Shown here: one piece after another, positions 35,241 through 47,910 of the stretch
Numbering within the stretch: the stretch's first letter is position 1
Layout of the letters: each line of letters begins with the position of its first letter
Source of the DNA: Callorhinus ursinus
Taxonomy: Eukaryota > Chordata > Mammalia > Carnivora > Otariidae
Assembly: GCF_003265705.1 (NCBI RefSeq)
Contig: NW_020312788.1
Coordinates: 6,999,937-7,063,936, forward strand
DNA length: 64,000 nt
Reading direction: 5' to 3'
The notes under the pieces: model-generated
What the model was told of the DNA's origin: nothing
Databases searched by the model: none
What the model saw: the letters and a program-made list of their open reading frames with translations, nothing else
Position numbers and translations under genes: made by a program

Positions 35241-37069
35241 ACAGACTAAACTAACTGACTTTATTTTACTTTAGTAGAGGATCCACGGCAGCGTGATACA
35301 TATCATTTTTCCTTCCTTCTGATATAGAGGGAATCTTGACTCTAATAAATCTGACAAACTTACTCAAGCTCTATAGACAAAGCTCAGGGAATATTCTGGA
35401 TAACAATCAAGAAAGTTTATAGTTTTTGAGAGCTAAATGTATAATTGAAGAAAGAACTAAAGCCTGAGGCCCTATATCATCTCGATTACTTAATTACACC
35501 AATCAAATGCAACCAGATTCATTCAATAAGCCACCTAATTCCACATAGATTCTAACTACAAACCATCAAAACATTGTAGAAAAATTGGGTATGGGGGCAT
35601 CAAATTCAGCATAGGCAGATAACTGGCCCCACTATTCACCTTTCATTCACACAAATTGCATGGTAAAAAGACAGACCTACTATGCCCTGTAAAAAAAAAA
35701 AAAGTAAACCTTCCATATTATAGGCAATGATTCACATCATGTTTCAAAGGATTTTAAAAATAGTTGGTGTGTGAAGGGCATTTGGAGATTTAAGCTTTCC
35801 CCGCTGCATGGTTCACTGCTAATATATCTGGGATATATCTATATTGGCACAAACATAACCAGTGAAATAATGTTTCAGAGATGACATTTTTAATGTGGGA
35901 GAGAAAAGTGTGACCTAATGTTAATTACAGATGTCAATTATATTTGTGTTGTTTAGGGAACATTATGTCATTGGCAGTGTATTAAAAGATGGGCAGCCAT
36001 AATTTGAAATCATTTTGGCAAGTTACTGTCTGTAATGGAAAGGAACAGTGGCTGCCATCAACTAATCTCCCAGGGATATCAGAAAGCTTAGTAGCTCTAA
36101 AAATAAATTGTATCATTAGAAAAAATAAGAATCTATGAAAAAAATATATGAATAGGTTGTGATGATTGCAGCTAAAAAAAGCAAAAGAACATTGGATGAT
36201 TCTATTGTTTCTTGCAAGCTTAAGGAGGATGGTCATAAAGAAGATGGTGACCAGCTGTTCCACGGGGTTATTGCAGGAAATGGCTTAACTTGCAAGATAA
36301 ATTTAAGTTGACATAATGTAAGAACTTCTTGACAGCATTGAATTTTAATCACTTAAAATAGGCTCCTAAGGACAGCTGAGGGAAATGTCTGCTTTGAAAA
36401 TCTTTAACGTTATGATTATGATAAGCATGACAATTGGCTGCTGGGGTTTAAGTAAGGTCCCATCTAGGAGAGAGCTGGTTTTAGGCAGGATTGCTAAGTG
36501 TGTCCAAAACTCGTCCTGCCTTACCTTTTGGCATTGTCTCACACAGCCCTTCAAAAAGGAGTCTAACCAAATCACCCACTTATTTCTTAATTCACTTAAC
36601 AGTATTGGGTGCCTCCTCCTTGCTCCAGTATGTGGGAAGAGTGAATTCATTGATTTGTCCAAAATGTATAGGCGTAACATTTATGCCATGGTTCTTATGG
36701 GTGTGGTAGTCTTTTTTTGTTACCTGTGACTTTTTTGTCCTTTCAAACAGTAAGTATTATATATATGACACAGGTATCACAACAATATAAGGCAGCAATG
36801 GTAGAAGATAAGAATACAGAATATATTTCTTCTGATCCTGTGGGGTAACAGGTGATGTTCAGACCATGTAGGATTTCCAGCAATATCCGGGAAAACAAAA
36901 GAGATAATTGTTTTGATAAATTTGCATGTCTTATAATTTAAAAGTTTGTGTCTGTTGTTCTTAGCTATTTTTAAGAAAGCCCCCTTGTAATACAGTCAGA
37001 TTTAAAGAAAACCCCACATAACATAAAAGTTATTCTAATCATGATGTCTAATTACTAAGATGATGAAAT
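35241..37069. other. Unique sequence, candidate conserved noncoding DNA
   Basis: No repeat family is recognised. The block 35860-36440 is rich in TAAT/ATTA words and CAGCTG, and looks like conserved noncoding sequence by feel only. At 36366-36729 both strands keep frames of 104-114 codons; neither product resembles a known protein. Confidence 0.4.
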
Positions 37070-37169
37070 NNNNNNNNNNNNNNNNNNNNNNNNNNNNNNN
37101 NNNNNNNNNNNNNNNNNNNNNNNNNNNNNNNNNNNNNNNNNNNNNNNNNNNNNNNNNNNNNNNNNNNNN
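37070..37169. other. 100-base assembly gap
   Basis: Exactly 100 Ns, a conventional unknown-length gap. It borders an AGAA array, so unresolved simple repeat probably fills it. Confidence 0.99.
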
Positions 37170-37220
<51 letters not shown>

Positions 37221-37223
37221 AAA
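37170..37223. repeat. (AGAA)n microsatellite
   Basis: Pure AGAA units immediately after the gap. The left boundary is hidden by the Ns. Confidence 0.97.
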
Positions 37224-38690
37224 AGAAATTGGAGTCCTTAAGAAGGGAAAAGGAAATTACACAAAATCAATTAATTCCATTTGAAAGGGAGTCTATACTA
37301 CTCAGTATTTCAAGATTCCTTCTGGAAGCAGTGAGACTCTCTGAGTCCCCGTTTCTTTATATCATGAAGTCGATTCTTTCAGGCCTATTCAGCCTCATCA
37401 AACTGGGTATCCCACTGAGAAACATCATTAAGATGGCAGCTCCCCCAATCTTCCACCTCAGAAATGGCTGCTGAATTCACAGATTTTCATCCCCCACTGC
37501 ACTCCCTCATATCCCACCGATTTCAAAGGGAGCTGTGTATGTCAAAGACAGATGCAGGGAGGCAGAGAGGGATGTTTGGACACTTATATTCCTAAAAGCG
37601 AACCGAGTTGTACCAGGAAGATCGTATTTTTCTACATAATTTAATCAGGTGAATTGTACATAGCACAGGTATTATATTTATCCAGAAAGATTGCTTTAAT
37701 GATTCATTGCTTCTTCTTTCATTTATTTATAACTTTATAAACAGATAGAGATACATATATCCTTTTCTTAAATTACATTGTCTATATTAGTAGAATATAG
37801 GGGTTTTTTTGGCTGCATGTTGATGTTTGACTTCCATAGCCAATATTCATACATTATACTTAAATGTGTAAATTAAATTCCAAAAAAATAATGTTATACG
37901 CAAAACATATCTGTTCTTATATAATATTGCTTAACTTTATGCAACAGGTGTAATCCTGAAAATTTGGGTAATGATTGAGTTTCTTAAATGAAAAATCTAT
38001 TCTAAATGACCTCAATGACCTAAATGAGCTGACATTTCAAGGAAATCTACGTAGAACCTTTTTTAAAAATAAATAATTTTTTGGAAAAATAAGGAAACAC
38101 CTTGTACAATAGTTAATATTCTACGTATTTCCTTATTATATTTTCTCACAGTGGTATAAATTAAGCGGTTTTTATACACATATTTATATGGCTATAGTCA
38201 GACCGATTTAATGGATATCTACTGACTTTACTAATTTATCATCTTTCTTAATATCATTATCTCACATTTGGGTCATATTACTTAAGATAGCATCTGCCAA
38301 TATGTTCTAAGAAATACTGTTACTTTGATTTGCTTTCATATTTCTCTTAATGGATAATACATACATTTGCTATTTGTTTTTAAAATCCAGGGATTGCATA
38401 TAATACCAAGATTTCTTTAGCTAAGGATTAAAATCAGTAAGATTAAACTTTCCCATCGTTGTTACTAACTGAAGAAGAAAACCATATTTTGTTTCCCGTT
38501 AAACATTTCTAGTATTTCCATATTGAACACCTAAACATTTTTTCTTTTATCCAGTTTATGTCTCCTTCCATATCAAATGTCTAAGCATTATAATCTATAG
38601 CTTTTCAATAAGATGCATAGATTTTTTCTGCATTTTGCTACACAAGTAATAATGAATGCACTCTTACAAACTATTCAAACGATACAGAAG
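37224..38690. other. Unique sequence, nothing recognised
   Basis: AT-rich with no family signature and no supported gene. Confidence 0.5.
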
Positions 38691-38694
38691 ACCT

Positions 38695-39005
38695 TTGAGT
38701 CTTTGCATCTGCTGCTTCCCCAATATAGAACACTTTCATTTCATTCGAGTCTTGGTTAGAATTTCACCTTCTCTGAGACACCTTCACTGACCACTACGTA
38801 ACACTATATTATGTATTTATTTTTTTAATTGTCTGTTCCCAATAACAATGTAAGCCCTGACGAAGTGGGGCAGGGGATGGGTGAATAAGGGGCAGGGTAT
38901 CAGTATTATTCACTGCTACATTCCCAATTTCAAGAATGATTTAGTATCCCGCATGTATTAGACACATATTAGTTTTAGTTCAATGGATGAATTAATGGAT
39001 TTGTA
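38695..39005 (+). mobile_element. L2 LINE 3' end
   Basis: 'gtctttgcatctgctgcttc', 'acaccttcactgaccactac' and 'caatgtaagccctgacgaag' followed by 'tattcactgctacattccca' match the L2 3' region in order. Confidence 0.82.
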
Positions 39006-39758
39006 AATAAAATGAGTGCATTTCGAAGAGTTGTTAGAAAGTATTACTGCAATAGAATATGTGGACTTCATGTGATTAACTTTTTCAATGTTATGTCCTA
39101 GATCTTAAGTTCCTAAAAGCATAAGTTATATAGAGTAGGTATTCTGGTAGACCTTATATCACCTGTGTGCTCTCACATGGTTCCAAGTTCAGCACAATAG
39201 CCAAAAAGTCACTTGAGGTCAGTGTCTTTAAACCAATTAATGCCAGGTCTGAAACTTCAAATGAAAACATATATTCCTAGGCAAGGGTAAATCATATATG
39301 TTGCTGGTTCAAATCACTGTCTTTGTCTTAAGTTTATAGTTGTCAGTGAGTCCTTTGCACAATTAAAATGGTTGCACATATCTCCCCCAAGGATCTCTGT
39401 GAATATTCATGAATTTAAGATTTGAAGCAGGAGGAAGAGCATTCAGATGAGTGACAGAAATGATTGTTAGGTGAAAATATGCTACAGCTGTCAAACTCTT
39501 TGAAGTATCTCATTGAAACAAATAATCCTTATAATAAAATCTTTCTGATCATTAGAACTGTCCAAATATGAAATAGCTTTCCCAGAATGATAGTCAACTT
39601 CCCATTTCCAAATTATAAAATCATAATTTGAACCACTGTATTTTGGACACTGTAGAAACAATTGTTGAATCTAATTGTTGAATTAGATCAAAGGATGATT
39701 ATTTTATCAGAAAATTTTGTCCTGTGGTAGACATTCTTTAGGATATTAATATTTTTAA
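39006..39758. other. Unique sequence, nothing recognised
   Basis: No family or gene signature. Confidence 0.5.
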
Positions 39759-39765
39759 CATATTT

Positions 39766-39788
39766 TTTAAAGATTTTATTTATTTGAC
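39766..39788 (-). mobile_element. Tail-only Can-SINE stub
   Basis: The sequence is the complement of a Can-SINE tail (GTCAAATAAATAAAATCTTT). Flanking copies of acatatt at 39759-39765 and 39789-39795 look like a TSD, which would make it an extremely 5'-truncated insertion of about 23 bp. Confidence 0.55.
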
Positions 39789-39795
39789 ACATATT

Positions 39796-41610
39796 ACAAA
39801 AAATATATAAAGGTTCTGTTATTAAACACTTTGGAGAAACTTATTTTTGAAAATCTAATCACATAGTTGTTTGTTTGTTTACTACATGATGTCTTAAAGC
39901 CACTAATATGTTAATATGCATTAAGTAGTTCCTAAATAAAAATATACTATGCTTGAAGTTTCCCAGATGTGGTGGTCATGGAATCCAGTTTGTAGGGAGC
40001 ACCTAAAGACAAAAGCATTCCAAAAAACATCCTTTGGCTAATAGTGAGGTTGATGAATTCCAAGTCACTTTCCCGAATTCTGTTACTAGAGCCTTTTTAA
40101 AGTCTGTGCCTTAGAGGCCAGAGAGCAGGGTAGATTTAAGCAGCTGTGTCTATGAACCATCCATCTCACTTCAAACCAAGCCATTTTAAATGTTATCTCT
40201 TGGAAGTATTGGGGATTTGCCTAAGATTTTATTTGAAAACAAAAATGGTTTGACAGCTTAAAATAAACACCCACTGTAAATATTGTCTTTCAAAATCATT
40301 CAACAAAACTGTTTACTTGTCATGATAGTGTCAATTTATGTGTATGCAGTTTTACCTGCAAAAAACACACATATTTGGGTTATTGAGCTATTGTGCTGAA
40401 TAATTTATGTTTAAATATCTGCTTTATAATCTAAATCTAGAACATACCCCTTTGTGTATCTTTTCTTAAACTAATCATGGTTATTTGACCCATTTATAAC
40501 CTTAAATTTGGTGACAAGAATATCTTAATTTTAATTAAAATAAGCATTTTGGTCAGTAAAAGTATATATATATACAGAGAGAGTATATATTTTATTAATA
40601 TATATTATTGAAACTCCCTTATATGTTATGAATTTAAGAAATCAAGATAAATCTCACTTCAAAATTTCTCAGCATAGTTACAAATTAAATACGTATAGTT
40701 ATTAAAACGTGTAAAATGAATATTGCTTCAAATAAAAGTTATTTTTAATGTCAAGCTGCTAACTAAAATAGAAAAAACAATAATGCTCAAACTAATGAGT
40801 GGGAATATGCAAAATAGAGCAACAGTATTAGACCATGCACACTCTACTGTGTTTCTGTGTCCCAAGACCTTACCACAACCCAATCCTGAGAAAAGGCTAA
40901 GTAAGATAAACCAAATTCATTTAATAAAAGACAGAGTCCCCAAAATAAGTGGTAAATGACAAATGTGCATTTTGAAGTAACTGGGAGTAAATATAGAAAG
41001 TGCAATCATGTCATCACTACTTTGTCAAAATATGCATATTGGAAATAATAAGTACTTTGATGATCATTAATGACAATGAGTAAATTAAATGCCATATAAG
41101 CAAAAGGTAAAAAAATTTTAAGAACCAGAAATCTACATAAAAACAATATAAAATGAATAGGTAAAAATCCTCTATAAATAAACTGTCTTTCCCTAATATT
41201 TGCCATGTGGTTTGTGGGGTGGTATGTACACTTGGTAACAAGGCTCCATCACAGCCCTAGCAATGCAACACTTAGCGATGACACAAATTTCAATATACTC
41301 AACACTCAAGTAGTAAGGGGCCACCCCCAAATCACCAACTCCACTGAACACTTTCAAATAAGAAATAAGGGGTTACCAAACGGTAATGTGAGGGTTTGCT
41401 TTTACTTTAATAAAATGGTCAACAGAATGCTATTTATGCATTATAATCTCTGAACCAGTGTGAAAGATTAGAAATAAGGTTAAAGGTATTTTCAAAATGT
41501 ATTTTCTTTTTAATCCGCAACCAAACCAGGAAGTGAAAGCCTTAATTGAAAATGATTATTTATTTACAAATTAATGTATTTGTGGTTAAGATTTTGTCAG
41601 CATTTTCATC
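39796..41610. other. Unique sequence, nothing recognised
   Basis: AT-rich, with TATA/GAGA simple patches near 40563-40615. Short open frames are not supported. Confidence 0.5.
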
Positions 41611-41627
41611 CAAATAACCTTATTTTA

Positions 41628-41717
41628 AGTAATCTCTACACCCCATGTGGGGCTTGAACTCACGGCTCCAAGATCAAGAGTCGCATGCTCTCCCAACTGA
41701 GCCAGATACGTGTCCCT
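41628..41717 (-). mobile_element. Short Can-SINE, tRNA-related part only
   Basis: 'ggggcttgaactcacggctc' to 'ccaactgagccagatacgtg' is the tRNA-like half without the CT-rich region. The TSD caaataac(c/t)ttatttta is at 41611-41627 and 41718-41734. Its about 90 bp fits an older short subfamily or an internal deletion. Confidence 0.85.
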
Positions 41718-41734
41718 CAAATAACTTTATTTTA

Positions 41735-42878
41735 AAGAATAGAGTATTAAGCCTCCAATAAATAACAACAAATTTAAACTTAAAGTATTCAAAGTTTTTT
41801 TTTTACTTTATGGATTTTCTTTAATTCACAAACATTTAGGCAAAGAAAGTTCAATTTAAGATGCACTTAAAAGTGGATCATGCACATATTTGCTAACCTT
41901 ACTGAAACTGAGGAAATTATCTAATACAGATTAGGTATACATTGCAAAATATGTGATGACTTGTTCATGCTTGCTCTTTTACCACAATACGTCAGTGCTA
42001 TCCACAGATTTATAGAGAAACAGGTCGGGGGTAGGGGAGAAAAATGTGATACAGACTTACCCCTAAACCATTTTGAGCATCCACAGTCTCAATCTGCCTG
42101 GCTCTAGTTTAGTAGTTCTCTGCCTTAACCTTAGATTGACTCTGATCCAGGTATGATCTATGGTTGATGGAAAGGGTTAGGAAGAAGCCAAAAAGGTAAA
42201 GAGAATAAAAAGGAGAAAATTGGCTGATTGTCTTCCTCTGACAATAGCTTCAGCAAAGCTAATAAGGCCTTAAGTTAGCTCAAGACACTTGTAGGACATT
42301 AGTGAGGGCAAAGAGCTTCCTAATTTCTCTTCTAAAAGGTTCAAACTATTCAGAAGTCAACTAGGCTCTGTATCCAGCCAAGTGATACCAAAAAAGGCCT
42401 ACCCTCAATTTATTGTTCTTTTTTCCCCCCAATTTCCTTTAGATTCAGCCCAGGATCAAAAATCTCAGGCTCCATTGCCCATCCAATACTTAAGAAAGAA
42501 TGATACCCACTCTCAGAAATTGAAATGTATGGAGATATACACAGATATCACTGCTACAATTCAGTCTTAGTGTTTTGGATACTGTCACTGATTTGAGTGG
42601 GGATGACGTTGATTTCCAATCTTCCCAACAACAATAAAAGGTACCATTAATGGAAGCCTACTTCTCATTGGCCTGTTTATTTCTATATCAAAACAATTGC
42701 TTTAAGTTAAAGGTGATAGCAAAAGAACTCCAATCTGAATCAGTTTGATCATATAAACATAACTTCAAGTTTTCAGTAAATCGAAAGATAAAAAAGCATG
42801 TTAAATTACATCACAGGGATGCAGTTGACCAAATGCAAAATGTAAATTCTAGAGACACAAAAATCAGAAGAAAAATAT
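41735..42878. other. Unique sequence, nothing recognised
   Basis: No family or gene signature. Confidence 0.5.
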
Positions 42879-42879
42879 G

Positions 42880-43265
42880 TAGAAAGAAAGAAAACAGTTC
42901 TAAATTAAAATAAACCTAAGAGATATATAAATCAAATGCCATTTGATATTGATTTAACAAACAATATTGTAAATAAACATACTTATGGGGCAATAAGGGA
43001 CATTAAATACCAAATGTATATAAGATGATAATAATTTAAAATTTTTAAGGTATGCTACTGTAATTATTTTTTTAACCCTAATTTTTTAGAGATCTATGCT
43101 GAAGTTTGTGGATTTAAAATATGATTTGCAACTTGCTTAAAATAACTCATATAGGTGAAATAAAATTGACAAATTATTGATATTAGGTTACAAATAATAT
43201 GCGTTCACTATACTTTCCTATCTTGGGTATGTCAAAATTTCCCATAACAAAACTCTTAGTGAATA
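42880..43265 (+). mobile_element. Probable old L1M 3' UTR fragment
   Basis: 'gatctatgctgaagtttgtg', 'acttgcttaaaataactcat' and the ending 'cactatactttcctatcttg' with 'aaaatttcccataacaaaa' resemble the 3' end of old L1M subfamilies. Diverged, so moderate confidence. Confidence 0.5.
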
Positions 43266-43549
43266 AATAATGGTGATGATGACATGTATGTGTGTGTGTC
43301 TTCAAATGTCCATACCAGTTTGCAGTGAGTAATCAAAAGCTAAGCTGAGACTTTCTTTCTCTACTGTAAGTGAACTAATTTTTACAACAGGTTTCCTTGT
43401 AATATTTTGCTTGGCCAAATTGGATCTACATTAAAGAAAAATGTTCAAAGGCCCTGATACAGAGTATTGGCTCCTCGAGATGAAGCAAAGAAGAGGGAGA
43501 ATGACCAAAATATATGACCTAAGTACAAGTTTTACAAAGTGAGAATGGT

Positions 43550-45478
43550 TAATAAACCTGTAGCAAACATTATATTGAAATATAAAATACCAAAAAGTCT
43601 TCCCTTAAGATAAAAGCTAAGTAGGGTACCTGCTACCACTATTTCAAGTCATCATTGTACTAGAATCCTAACTAGTACAATAAGGCAAGAAAAATTAATT
43701 TAAAAATATAAGAATTGGAAAGGAAAAAATTAATTATTTTTATTAATCACAGGTGACATACTTGTTTATGGAGAAAATATTTTAAAAATAATATTAATAA
43801 ATAAGTATATCAAGTTCACTGTATACAAAATCAATATGCAAAATCCATTGTATTTATATATACTAGCTTTCTATTAGAGAATGAAATTTGGAAAGTGATA
43901 ACATTTATAATAGCATCAAAAACATAAAAATCCTAGGACTAAATTTAAGGAAAGGCATATCCTAATGCTACAGGAAATACATAATACATAATAATAGGAA
44001 ATACTATGTCCATGGGTTAAACTACTGATTCAATATTGTAAAAATATCAATCTTTTCCAAACTGATCTATCTACTCCAAATAAATATCAATCAAATCTTA
44101 GAAGGGTTTTATTTTAATTAAAAAGTCAATTCCAAAATGCATATGAAAACGTAAAGGAACAAGGATATCCAAGATGATCTTGAAGAAGTACAATGTTGGA
44201 GGACATTCACAGCCAGATATAAAGACATATTGTAAGCTACAGTGATTAAAATAGTCAGTATTGGTTAAAAGACAAAAGGACCAATGGAAAAAAAAAGAAA
44301 GTCCACAAACAGACCTATATATATAGTGAATTAATTTATGACAAAAATGACGTGGCAATGCAGTGAGTTAAAGGTTATATATTTGTTAGAAAATGATGCT
44401 GAATCAATGAGATGTCCATATAAAAAAGAGTGACTTGACCTTGTACCTCATATCATACTCAAAAACCAATTCCAATAACAATAATAATTTCAAATATATT
44501 GTAGATCTAATGTAAATGTAAAAAAATAAATTCCCTAGAAGAAAATATAGAGACTCCCTTCATGACCTCTGGTAAACAGTACAGAAAAGCATGAACCATG
44601 AAAGAAGAAAGAAATTGTTGAAGAAAAAAAATTTGAGATAGTGGACTATATTACTACTAATAATTTATGTTTCAGCAATAGAGAACAATTGAAAGAGCAA
44701 GAAAGCAATCTAAAAAAGTGGGAAATTATATGAGAGTGTTGGGGAATGTTACCAAGGGGATATGATCACTGGTTGACCTGTGATCTGGGCCTGGGCAATT
44801 GGAGGCTCCTTTCTTCCTCCCCTGTCCTTGGAATGTGGGTTGTGCTTGCCTCTCCTGCACCCAGAAGCTACCCAAAGGACACAGCCTTGAGATGGTGGTG
44901 TGGTGTTGAAACAGTTTATGAGTATAAATTGATACAACCCTTTTGGAAAGCAGTTTGGAAATGTCTACTAATGCTGAACCTATACATCACCTATGACTTA
45001 GCACTTAACTCTCTGTGAAGGTGTACACCAAAAAGTACATCTAGAATGTTCATAGCAGCACTATTCATGGTAGGGCCAAAAGTACAGCAACCAAAAGGTA
45101 CGAAGTAGGATAGATAAATAATGATGGTATGTTCAAGCCATGGAACACCATATAATGTTGAAAATAAATGAATCTCACAAACAATGTTGAGCAGAAAAAG
45201 CTATCACGCAAAAAAGGACACACAGTATGATTTCATTTGTGTAAATGTCAAAGTCAAGCATAAGGGATACATGGCATTAGAAGTCAAGACAGCATTTACA
45301 TGGGAGGGTGGTAGTGACTGTTGCCTTTGGGCACAGGTAATGATTTTTTTTCTTGATCTGAATCTTGATTGTCCATTTTCCTTATTAAGAAAAAAAAACC
45401 TATCCATTAGTACAATTATTATTTGTATGCATTTCTGCTATGTCTATTATACTTGAAAAAAAGTTTAATTTTTAAAAA
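43550..45478 (+). mobile_element. Old L1, ORF2 RT region to 3' end
   Basis: It starts in the RT region (counterpart of the 'aatgctttccc' stretch), passes the ORF2 middle ('agcatcaaaaacataaaaat', 'tggaggacattcacagccag') and reaches the C-terminal region ('cccttttggaaagcagtttg') and 3' UTR ending near 45478. Frames are broken. A G/C-rich segment (44738-44895) does not fit the L1 consensus and looks foreign. Confidence 0.88.
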
Positions 45479-45479
45479 T

Positions 45480-47533
45480 GGGGCTATTTTTGCAAAGGGT
45501 CACTACATGTCACCCTGTAAGTCACAGTCATTATTAAATTTTCAACTATTAAACTTGAATATTTGAGGCAGGATAAAAGAACTATGTAGTTGTAGGCATC
45601 CTGGATCATTTGAAGTTCTAAAGCCCTACAGCTAGTTCCATGAAATACATGGAAATAATCCTCCACAATTTCATTAAAACCATATATACAGTTACTGTCA
45701 AAAGTGACTGATAGGTGTTACCTATGATACCAGTAGTTACTTATGATTTTTTTTCTAATTTAGGTATGCATATAATCTATTTTTCAGGTTAGAAATATTA
45801 CTGAAGAAAAAATATTTTGTTTTTACGTCATTTTCCTTTCTTTACCAAATTTATACTTGTATACTTCATTCTTTCCTATGATTCTGTCTTCAGAGACATT
45901 GACTATGCTCATTGGTCCAAATAGACAGAAACTTTTAAATATGCATCTGTATAAGGCAAAAGGATTTTGAAAAGCAAGAATAATTTTTTGAAGCTAGACC
46001 AATCCTTGGGCAGACAACACGGCACTCATCTGTGCCTGATCTTGTGGTGCTTAAGGTTAAGCCCTGCATTTATATGGCTGTGGATTCCCTTTACAAACAG
46101 CTGCTTGGCTAGGAGTGGGGGGTGAGGGGGTGTCTGTCCTGTCATTAATCAGTTACATTTCTGATTAGAGAGCAAGCATGGGGATTTAGATCAGGCATAG
46201 TACTGCTTCCAAACTTCCTAAACATGACTGATCCATCCATTTTTAGCCTGAGTATTCTGGATATCATATGATCAATTATTTCACCATTTCCTGCCTTCAA
46301 ATTTTTGTAAGGTTTACATTTCAAGATACCCTACTTCTCATAAATTTGTTTCATTTAGCAAAAGCATAGATTCCTGCAGATATGGGCGTAAGACAAGTAT
46401 TCCGCAAATGAAAATACTCCACAAATATAAGGTGTAATTACAGCATTATTATTTAGAAAGTATCTGTTGAACATTCTCTTTTCCACTGAGCACTGAAGAC
46501 AAAACATATACTTCCACTTAGCTTTTGTTCGTGGCTTTTAGTTAATATGAGTTTTATTAATGGTAAATAAAATACAATATCCCAAGCCATACATGAAAAT
46601 GAAAATCAACCTTTTAACTTTGTCATTATGCTTCATGCTTTTTTTTTTTTTTTTGGCTATTGGTATTCGAAAGTTAGGATATGGAAAATCAGCATTAAAT
46701 ATATACCTTAACTTATCTCCTTTAGGTATTGTTGGTAGAGTTACTATTTTTAAGAAAAAAAACCTTAACCCTCTCTTTTAAATTTTCCTAAAACGTGGGA
46801 AACCCTAAATTGTATAGAAACAAATAGGTATTGTTTGTTTCTTCCAGTAAGTAGGTGGTTTGATTTCCCAGAGGGCACATGGTGAGAGCAGGAAGGAAGT
46901 GAGGCAAGACTTTGTGGGAATTATCTGAGGCTTAAAGAAATTTAGAAGGTTTGGAAGTTAAATAAGGTTCAAGTTGGTTCTTATTGCGAATGTCTAAACT
47001 ACTTTGCCCTTCCTTGGTGAAATGCCATAAAGTCAGGTGCGAATAGACTGTGAAATGGGCTTTTCTTGTGCAGCAAACTTCAGCCAAATGGTGATCTCCT
47101 TTAAACACATATGGCAGCAACCTGTTTGGTGGGAAAGTTTGTGCATAAACCTGAGGAGCTGATGAAATGGAAATTCCTAAATTTTTTAAAATCATTTGAC
47201 AATTCTTAATTTTTTCAACCATATTAAGGCATTTTTCATAGTCTAATTAGTTAGGATCTGAAATTTGAGAGAGATATACACACAGATACATATATTTACA
47301 TATACACATATACATAAAAGAATATATTTCAACTTGATATAGATTAAAATCATTATTTGCCATATAGAATGAGAAGAATGTAAAATCTAACCAGAAGAAC
47401 ACTGAAATAAAGATGAGGAACTGAGCATGCATTTGTCAAAACTGAGCACCCATTACAAAAATGACTACACATTTTCAATTGAGAAAACAAGAAAAGCAAA
47501 AACAAATGTTTATGTGAGTTTTTTAAGTGCATG
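45480..47533. other. Unique sequence
   Basis: No family recognised. The block 46000-46190 has higher GC and words such as CAGCTG and CATTAATCA, which could be a regulatory element. A T17 run lies near 46640. No gene is supported. Confidence 0.45.
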
Positions 47534-47683
47534 ATTTTTTTTCTCCAGTTGGCTCTCCACTGAGCATGAAGCCCACCTGAGGTGGGGCTCCATCTCCTCA
47601 CCCGGAGATCACGACCCTGAGATCATGACCTGAGCCGAAACCAAGAGTTGGACACTTAACCAACTGCGCCACCGAGGCACCCC
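47534..47683 (-). mobile_element. Can-SINE with 14-bp internal duplication
   Basis: The head is at the right ('caactgcgccaccgaggcac' plus ccc). The body contains two adjacent 14-bp units (47601-47614 and 47615-47628) around the gagatca motif. The tail is a short T-run. No clear TSD. Confidence 0.9.
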
Positions 47684-47699
47684 AAAAAGTAATGTATTT

Positions 47700-47910
47700 T
47701 AAATGACTTGTATACCCTGGGTGCTTTATGGCATTGCATTAATTCTCACAACCACCTTATGAGGTAGCTATTATCATGATTTAAGATATTAAAGTTGAGG
47801 AAACTGATTTGTACAAAGGTTGACTACTATCCAAGTCACACAGTTAGGAAGGAGGTGGTAGAGTTGGGATTCAATTTCAGGTCTCTTTGACTTAATAACC
47901 CAAACTCTAC
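47700..47910 (-). mobile_element. MIR SINE relic
   Basis: 'attctcacaaccaccttatg' plus 'aggtagctattatcatgatt' and 'aaagttgaggaaactgattt' with 'aagtcacacagttaggaagg' are near-consensus MIR in reverse orientation. Confidence 0.93.

Noticed and set aside
37060..37284. Open frame spanning the Ns
   Set aside because: The frame is open only because Ns have no stops; the rest is AGAA-encoded Lys/Glu/Arg repeats.
45711..45725. Small palindrome ataggt-gtt-acctat
   Set aside because: Six-base arms in AT-rich DNA are expected by chance, and nothing around it supports a function.
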